From Cupriavidus sp. IDO (GTDB lineage: Bacteria > Pseudomonadota > Gammaproteobacteria > Burkholderiales > Burkholderiaceae): a stretch of DNA of 64,000 bases. The stretch spans positions 57,153 through 121,152 of the forward strand of contig NZ_JWMA01000063.1 of the NCBI RefSeq assembly GCF_000812465.1, written 5' to 3'. Position numbers and translations under genes: made by a program. Below are positions 59,357 through 64,000 of the stretch, in pieces. Positions within the stretch are counted from its first letter, which is position 1; every line of letters starts with the position of its first letter. The notes below the pieces were generated by a model. It was not told the origin of the DNA. It was given only the letters and a program-made list of their open reading frames with translations, and searched no databases.

Positions 59357-60913
59357 TTAACGGCCGGCCTTGAATGCCTTGAGCGCTTGCTCCCGCGCGG
59401 CGTGCCGCTCCTGCAGCAGGCGGTAGGCGGTGTAGTACTTGAAGATGTTGCGGACATAGGTGGTGGTTTCGATGCCGATCTCTTCGGCCACGACGATCTC
59501 CACGTTATTGAACCACTTGTCGGGATTCAGGCCGCGCTCTTGCGCTTCGGTGCGCATTTTCGCGATGTTGCCCGGGCCAGCGTTGTAGCTCGCGAAGGCA
59601 AATAGCGGCCGGTCGGCATCGGAGAAGTGCGCGCCTGGGAAATACCGCGTCATCAGCAAGTCCATGTACTTGGCGCCGGCATGAATGTTGTGCGTCGTGA
59701 CGCGAATATCGCCGACATTGAGCTCCTTGCCGGTAGCGGGCATGATCTGCATGATGCCAATAGCGCCCACATGGCTGCGGGCGTTCTGGTTCAGCCGTGA
59801 CTCCTGGAAGCCCTGCGCGGCGAGCATCAGCGGGTCAAAATGATAGTCCTTGCCGTACAGCTCGAAGATGCGCAGGGTCTGTTCAAATCGCTTGTATTCG
59901 GCGCGCTTTGTATTGTTGGTAATCTGATTGATGCGACGCATATACTGCTTGAGCCGGTATTCCGCGATGCCGAGCTTCTTCATGTAATTGACATCGAAAT
60001 CATCGAGCGCCTGGCGAAGCAATGGGCTGTTCTTCCGGAAGGCCCATCCTGTGTAGCCTTCATTGCGCACCACCAGGTCGTAACGCACCCTGACATGAGG
60101 CAGGATCTGTGCCCACATCTTTGCTTTCCAATCGTCTACCACCACGATGGACAACAGGCCGGCATTAACCATTTCCATCGCGTCCTCGTCCTCCACCTCG
60201 TCCGGTAGCAGCACCAGATTTACAGGCGCCTTGCCCGTGCGGCGCAGGCTGCTATTGAGTGCGATCAGGCTTTCGTAATAACTGCTGGACTTGCGCACGT
60301 GTACCGTCTTGCCGGCGAGATCATTCAGGTGCTTCAGGGCTGGCGCCCTGAGTCCGGTCACCACCACCTCGCGCACCGGCTTCTGGTGACGCGGGGCGGC
60401 AAAGTCGACCAATCTCCGCCGCTCCTCCGTTTCTGTCAGGTTGCCCGCCGCAATGTCACCCAGGCCGGCCTCCACGTCCGGAAGGAGGCGGTCACGCGTG
60501 GTGGGAATGATGTAGATGGTCAGCGGCCGGTTGCCAAGGCGCTTGGCGTAGGTCCTGTTCAGGTACCGCTCAAGATCGCGCACCAGCTCCGCGGTCAGTC
60601 CGCGCTCATGACCCTGGTCGTTGAAGTAAAGGGTGCGGCTGTACGGTACCAACACACGGATGGTGCGACGCTCGAGCATCGCGTCGAAGTCCCCTTTCGA
60701 CGGCTTGTTAACGAGTTTGAGCTGCCGCCTGGTTGTCTCGTCGGCCGCGCGGGGACGCGGGGCGGCAGAACTTGCCGTAGCCGAGGCGGAGGCAGGCTTT
60801 TGCTGCGCCACAGCAACCGGCGCCCAGGACCCTAGCGCCCCAAGCAGGGCAACCAGGACAAAGCCTGCCAGGGAAGTGGGCAGCCAATGGACTCGCATGA
60901 GTGGCACCCGCAT
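59357..60913 (-). CDS. MltF-like membrane-bound lytic transglycosylase
   Basis: A 518-residue protein. An N-terminal hydrophobic anchor (LPTSLAGFVLVALLGALGSW) is followed by a solute-binding-like domain (RRTIRVLVPYSRTLYFND, GLTAELVRDLERYL, DIAAGNLTETEERRRLVDF). The last is an SLT domain with catalytic Glu near residue 368 in GFQESRLNQNARSHVGAIGIMQIMPATG and the motif SYNAGPGNIAKMR. MltF enzymes cut peptidoglycan glycan strands to 1,6-anhydro ends; the binding domain regulates the activity. ATG 60913 or 60898 is the start, ribosome sites are weak. No linked partner gene. Confidence 0.9.
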   Translation of the reverse strand: MRVPLMRVHWLPTSLAGFVLVALLGALGSWAPVAVAQQKPASASATASSAAPRPRAADETTRRQLKLVNKPSKGDFDAMLERRTIRVLVPYSRTLYFNDQGHERGLTAELVRDLERYLNRTYAKRLGNRPLTIYIIPTTRDRLLPDVEAGLGDIAAGNLTETEERRRLVDFAAPRHQKPVREVVVTGLRAPALKHLNDLAGKTVHVRKSSSYYESLIALNSSLRRTGKAPVNLVLLPDEVEDEDAMEMVNAGLLSIVVVDDWKAKMWAQILPHVRVRYDLVVRNEGYTGWAFRKNSPLLRQALDDFDVNYMKKLGIAEYRLKQYMRRINQITNNTKRAEYKRFEQTLRIFELYGKDYHFDPLMLAAQGFQESRLNQNARSHVGAIGIMQIMPATGKELNVGDIRVTTHNIHAGAKYMDLLMTRYFPGAHFSDADRPLFAFASYNAGPGNIAKMRTEAQERGLNPDKWFNNVEIVVAEEIGIETTTYVRNIFKYYTAYRLLQERHAAREQALKAFKAGR

Positions 60914-61178
60914 AGTCAAATGCCGCGTGTGCTTATTTAGTCTAGTCACGGCCGGCGGTCCCACAAGGCCGTGCCAGGCGGCGTTGCGCCGGGATCGGCA
61001 ACAATATCGGTGAGCCGGAAATCCAGCCCTGCGCTTCCAATGCAGCCGCGAGATGCCACCCCATGGCGCTGGCGGTGCCGGTCGGAAGCACGGGCTGGTT
61101 GGTGGATCCGCCCTGCGGGCGGACAATGTCGTGATCGAGTTTGTGAACGCTATCCAATGATTGCAAGAGGAGGGCTAA

Positions 61179-61631
61179 ATGGCTAACTTCATAAAGCCGC
61201 GCGCCATCGGCTTCAACCACGTAGCGCTGGAAGTCGGCGATATCGAGGAAGCGCTGGCATTCTATGGCCGCATCTTCGACTTCCAATTGCGAGGCAAGAG
61301 CAAGACGATGGCCTTCATCGATCTTGGTGACCAATTCATCGCGTTGCAGGCGGGACGCAAACAGCCCGCCGATGACGGCCGGCATATCGGCCTCGTCGTC
61401 GATGACAAGGAGGCGGCGCGCGCCGCCCTCAAGGCGGCGGGGGTCAAGCCGATCGGCGGTCCGTTTCTGGATTTCCGTGACCCCTGGGGCAATCGCATCG
61501 AGATCGTGGGCTATGACAATATCCAGTTCACCAAGGCTCCGAACGTTCTGCGCGGCATGGGCCTCACGCATTTGACCAAGAACGAGAACGCGAAAAAGGA
61601 GCTGGCGGAAAAAGGGATGGCGGCGAGCTAG
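61179..61631 (+). CDS. VOC-family (glyoxalase/dioxygenase-like) protein
   Basis: A 150-residue protein with two beta-alpha-beta-beta-beta modules: GFNHVALEVGDIEEALAFYG (first His ligand), FIDLGDQFIALQAG, HIGLVVDDKEAARAALKAAG (second His) and DFRDPWGNRIEIVGY (Glu ligand). This is the vicinal-oxygen-chelate pattern. AGGAGG lies 5-6 bases before the ATG. Specific activity unknown; a C-terminal tail of about 30 residues after the domain is Lys/Asn-rich. No linked gene. Confidence 0.9.
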   Translation: MANFIKPRAIGFNHVALEVGDIEEALAFYGRIFDFQLRGKSKTMAFIDLGDQFIALQAGRKQPADDGRHIGLVVDDKEAARAALKAAGVKPIGGPFLDFRDPWGNRIEIVGYDNIQFTKAPNVLRGMGLTHLTKNENAKKELAEKGMAAS

Positions 61632-61980
61632 AGTCCCTCGTGTGGAGTTCTGAGCTCAATCGTCGGGTGTGGTGCCAGCAGAGTGTCCCTTCGCGGCGGC
61701 ACGCCCGGACAATAGGCAGCTATTCAACCTGGCAATCGACAGCAAGGTCCGAGCGTGCGATCTGACTCTGCTTTTGCGGCCGCCCTGGGGCTTCGGGGTA
61801 GTCACCGCAGTCCGAGATGCGACCAGTTCGCCTCTCAGATTGAACCTTTGTGCTGCTGTCGGATCACCGCAAACGGACGCAGAAGGGACACACTCTGGCT
61901 GATGACCAAGGGAGGCGTTGGGTCGCAGGGTGCGTAAGTTCGCGGTGGCGCAGAACGGTCAAAACCGCAGCCGCAATCGA
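61632..61980. other. Convergent intergenic region
   Basis: 349 bases between the VOC gene and the convergent rlpA-like gene with no gene I can support. No clear terminator hairpin was found by eye. Confidence 0.35.
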
Positions 61981-62391
61981 TCAACGTTCAATCTGCACGC
62001 GCATCGACCGCGCGTCTGGCAAACCCAAGGCTTCCGCCGCAGCGTAAGAGAGATCGATAATCCGGCCGTTGACGTATGGCCCGCGATCGTTGATGCGAAC
62101 GACAACCGACTTTCCGGTAGCCAACGATCTGACGCGCACATAGCTGCCGAGTGGTAATGTTCGATGGGCGGCAGTCAAGGCGCCGCCATCGTAGCGTTCT
62201 CCGTTTGCGGTCAGTCGCCCCTGGAACGTTGCCGAATACCATGACGCCTCGCCGGATTGCAACATCTCGTGCTCGTGCCGAGGGCGACAGGAATCAGCCC
62301 TGCACGCAGCATGCCTGGACGGAATCTGTCCGCAAGCAGTGAACAAAGCGCAGGTTCCCAAGACTCCCAAATAGCGAAGTGATAGCACCAT
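61981..62391 (-). CDS. RlpA-like septal-ring lytic transglycosylase, short lipoprotein
   Basis: A 136-residue lipoprotein (lipobox FTAC near residue 17). The double-psi beta-barrel has the RlpA core: GEASWYSATFQGRLTANGERYD, LTAAHRTLPLGSYVRVRSLATG, VVVRINDRGPYVNGRIIDLS. The catalytic Asp is in INDRGP. It lacks the SPOR domain that targets full-length RlpA to denuded septal glycan, so it is a short form. It would cleave peptidoglycan or bind it in the periplasm. Confidence 0.9.
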   Translation of the reverse strand: MVLSLRYLGVLGTCALFTACGQIPSRHAACRADSCRPRHEHEMLQSGEASWYSATFQGRLTANGERYDGGALTAAHRTLPLGSYVRVRSLATGKSVVVRINDRGPYVNGRIIDLSYAAAEALGLPDARSMRVQIER

Positions 62392-62583
62392 AGACCACCC
62401 GTCAGTGATTGAGACGTGGTTCTAACGGTCTGGCGGCGTGACCGGGTTACGTAACACCTTGACAATATTTTAGGTGACAAGCGACGCCCCTGAAGGTCCG
62501 GCTGATACTGGCCGGCCGCAAGCAGAGGTCGGCCAGGACGGTGGTCACCTTCTTCCAGAGCAAGTATTCGACGATTGACTCGG

Positions 62584-63324
62584 CTAGTCAGCCCGCCGCC
62601 ACTGACCTGATTCGTGGCGCACGTTGACCCTCTTTCCATTCAGCCACACTTGCTCTTCATTCATCAGCCTTGCGGTCGAAGGGTCAATGTCGAAGTCGAC
62701 TTTGAGCGCTTGTTCGACATTGGCATCCTCGATGGGAAGCTCCCAGGTCAGAAACTGCTGCGTGCAATCCTGGTCGGCCGGGAAGTCGGTCACATCAAAA
62801 CCGTCGCTGCCGCGTCGAATCACCCCATGAGGCTGGCAGGTATCGAATATCAACACCGTTCCCCGGCTCAGGGGGATTCGAAGACCCAACGACGGAAAAT
62901 GCACGTCCAGCCCCTTGTCCTCGCTCAGGAAGAGATTGCAGAAGGCCACACCGCCATATTGCTCTCCGTCATGGTGATACCTCGCGCCACGGCAAGCCAT
63001 GAGAGCGACGTCGCTCGCGGCAAGCGCTCCGGATAGTCCAGGCGTGCTCATCCAATCGGACACTGCCCGTACGCAGCGCGAGTAGTCCGGCCAGCGAGCT
63101 CGTGCCCGTGCCAGAGGCATAACCTCGACGTCTCCGGGCTCCAGGGTCATGCGCGACGATATCTCCCTAGTCCAATCCGCAAGCAGACGCGCTGGCGGCT
63201 CGGGGATATCGACCGAGCCTGACAGCACGATGTCACTCACGCTTCGGCTGCGGATGGCGTCGCCACTCCAGAAATAGGAGGTGAGGCGTGTTCGGGCCGG
63301 AGATGGTTGGGGGCTTTGGCTCAT
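62584..63324 (-). CDS. 2-oxoglutarate/Fe(II)-dependent oxygenase-like protein
   Basis: A 246-residue protein from ATG 63324 (MSQSPQPSPART). The double-stranded beta-helix is suggested by GARYHHDGEQYGGVAFCNLF (HxD iron motif, His and Asp) and FDTCQPHGVIRRG (distal His and the 2OG-binding Arg), with FLTWELPIEDANVEQALKVD after. A complete HxD...H...R set is present, so an oxygenase is plausible. The substrate is unknown; hydroxylation of a small molecule or protein residue is the family's usual work. No linked gene. Start has a weak ribosome site. Confidence 0.75.
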   Translation of the reverse strand: MSQSPQPSPARTRLTSYFWSGDAIRSRSVSDIVLSGSVDIPEPPARLLADWTREISSRMTLEPGDVEVMPLARARARWPDYSRCVRAVSDWMSTPGLSGALAASDVALMACRGARYHHDGEQYGGVAFCNLFLSEDKGLDVHFPSLGLRIPLSRGTVLIFDTCQPHGVIRRGSDGFDVTDFPADQDCTQQFLTWELPIEDANVEQALKVDFDIDPSTARLMNEEQVWLNGKRVNVRHESGQWRRAD

Positions 63325-63518
63325 AGCCAGTAGTGTAATGTGGCCGCCTCGGTCGCTTTGCCGCCCGCGCTGCACACTGCCCGCATCAGCCCACTTGGCC
63401 GGTTCCCGCCTACCGCACACGGATCATCGATAGAATCCTTCTCTTTCGAGATGGAATCGGTGCATATCCTGCACCTTCGCCCGTTACCCCGGGAATCGCC
63501 TCTCCCTCACATCCGGTC

Positions 63519-63854
63519 ATGACCCGCATCATCCGCTTCGCGCTCCACTGCCTGGCAGGCGCGGCCCTTACGTTCCTGGGCACCGCGCATGCCACCGACA
63601 TCGATTGCGAACCCTCCGCCACGCTCGCAAAGCCCAGCCAGGCACACCGCCTGATCTGCGAGTCCGCGCTGTTTTCCATGGGTTACCAACGCATCTATGC
63701 CGACCAGCAGCGGCTGCTCAAGGCGGGATCCATTACCGAAGCAGATATTGCAGCGTTCCGGAAGAAGCGGGACAGCTGCGAATCCGCCTCCTGTCTGGAC
63801 ACCGTCTTCCGCGAATGGAAAACGTTCGCGGCCCAGCTCCGCCACAAGCAGTAG
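63519..63854 (+). CDS. Small secreted cysteine-containing protein, LprI-like
   Basis: A 111-residue protein with a signal peptide (MTRIIRFALHCLAGAALTFLGTAHA). The mature part has cysteines in DCEPS, LICES and RDSCESASCLDTVFREWKTF. The pattern of helices with C...C..W/Y.R.C...C resembles the DUF1311/LprI-type lysozyme-inhibitor domain, though weakly. It lies 194 bases from the divergent oxygenase. Function unproven. Confidence 0.6.
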   Translation: MTRIIRFALHCLAGAALTFLGTAHATDIDCEPSATLAKPSQAHRLICESALFSMGYQRIYADQQRLLKAGSITEADIAAFRKKRDSCESASCLDTVFREWKTFAAQLRHKQ

Positions 63855-64000
63855 TTGCGAACGACCGCAAACCGGCGGTTCGACGCGCGATTGCCTTTCG
63901 TACTAGTGTAGCGTTCTGTTCTTGATGGAACGTATATGGATTCGACGACTCCAATGCGCTACTGCGAAACAGCGTGGAGAGAGCGAGTGCGAGTTGCCCC

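Noticed and set aside
63933..64000. Possible start of another plus-strand gene at the window end
   Set aside because: ATG codons at about 63933 and 63945 open short frames that run off the edge; too little sequence to support a gene.
1..64000. CRISPR arrays, rRNA and tRNA genes
   Set aside because: No regularly spaced direct repeats or rRNA/tRNA signatures were found by eye on either strand.

Overview
The window is GC-rich (roughly 64-66% by eye), densely coded beta-proteobacterial DNA. It looks like a chromosome or chromid of a Cupriavidus/Ralstonia-type member of the Burkholderiales. The evidence is three separate Bug-type tripartite-tricarboxylate receptor genes, a chromate-resistance operon, the Burkholderiales DUF3348-DUF802-OmpA-DUF2894 cluster, and many LysR/AraC/ArsR regulators. 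I saw no rRNA, tRNA or CRISPR array. Assignments are my reading of motifs; no database was searched.

Layout. 1-3.7 kb: 3' end of actP, an orphan ParA ATPase, a Bug receptor, and a DUF4142-cupredoxin pair. 3.8-8.2 kb (minus): a four-gene operon encoding a MotA/ExbB/ZorA-like membrane protein with a long coiled-coil tail, a MotB/OmpA-like partner and two proteins of unknown function. 9-10.6 kb: a small accessory patch with a secreted protein, a lipoprotein and a gene remnant. 10.7-16.1 kb: a very large BTAD/cyclase-like/AAA/TPR regulator divergent from an AurF-like diiron protein. 16.3-22.9 kb (minus): an extended chr operon, in the order chrB, chrA, Fe/Mn-SOD, a single-domain ChrB-like protein, an exported LamG-like protein, an MFS transporter and a His-tailed DMT transporter. 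23-24.5 kb: class I aldolase and a DUF3175 protein. 24.6-28.6 kb: LysR, Bug and a leuC/leuD-like dehydratase.

29-36.3 kb: two paired lipoproteins, a YcaC-like hydrolase, an APC permease, a large palindrome, a DUF6496 protein, a cytochrome c, DUF1801, and an ArsR-SRPBCC pair with a clear operator. 36.4-39.2 kb: a tauABC-like ABC importer. 39.4-42 kb: DUF2252 with an NRAMP-related transporter. 42.5 kb: a secreted peptide of DxYTDG repeats with a strong terminator. 43.3-45.6 kb: a MASE1 histidine kinase/NarL-type regulator pair. 45.6-49 kb: Bug, a fumarase/ASL-superfamily lyase and a frameshifted LysR. 49-53.3 kb: AhpD-like/AraC, a broken dehydrogenase, a solitary TolA, and an ArsR-SRPBCC-SRPBCC operon with a perfect palindromic operator over its start codon.

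53.4-57 kb is a mobile-element scar: a frameshifted LysR, the 3' third of an aldehyde dehydrogenase gene with an exact 67-bp tandem duplication of its end, an IS30-like terminus and an intact group II intron encoding an RT/maturase. 57.3-63.9 kb: a kelch/Ig lipoprotein, an MltF-like lytic transglycosylase, a VOC protein, an RlpA-like protein, a 2OG-Fe(II)-like oxygenase and a small secreted protein.

The most interesting candidates are the motor-like operon (ZorAB-like architecture without the known Zorya effectors), the regulator/AurF-like diiron pair, the NRAMP-like transporter with altered metal-site residues fused by overlap to DUF2252, and the DxYTDG repeat peptide.
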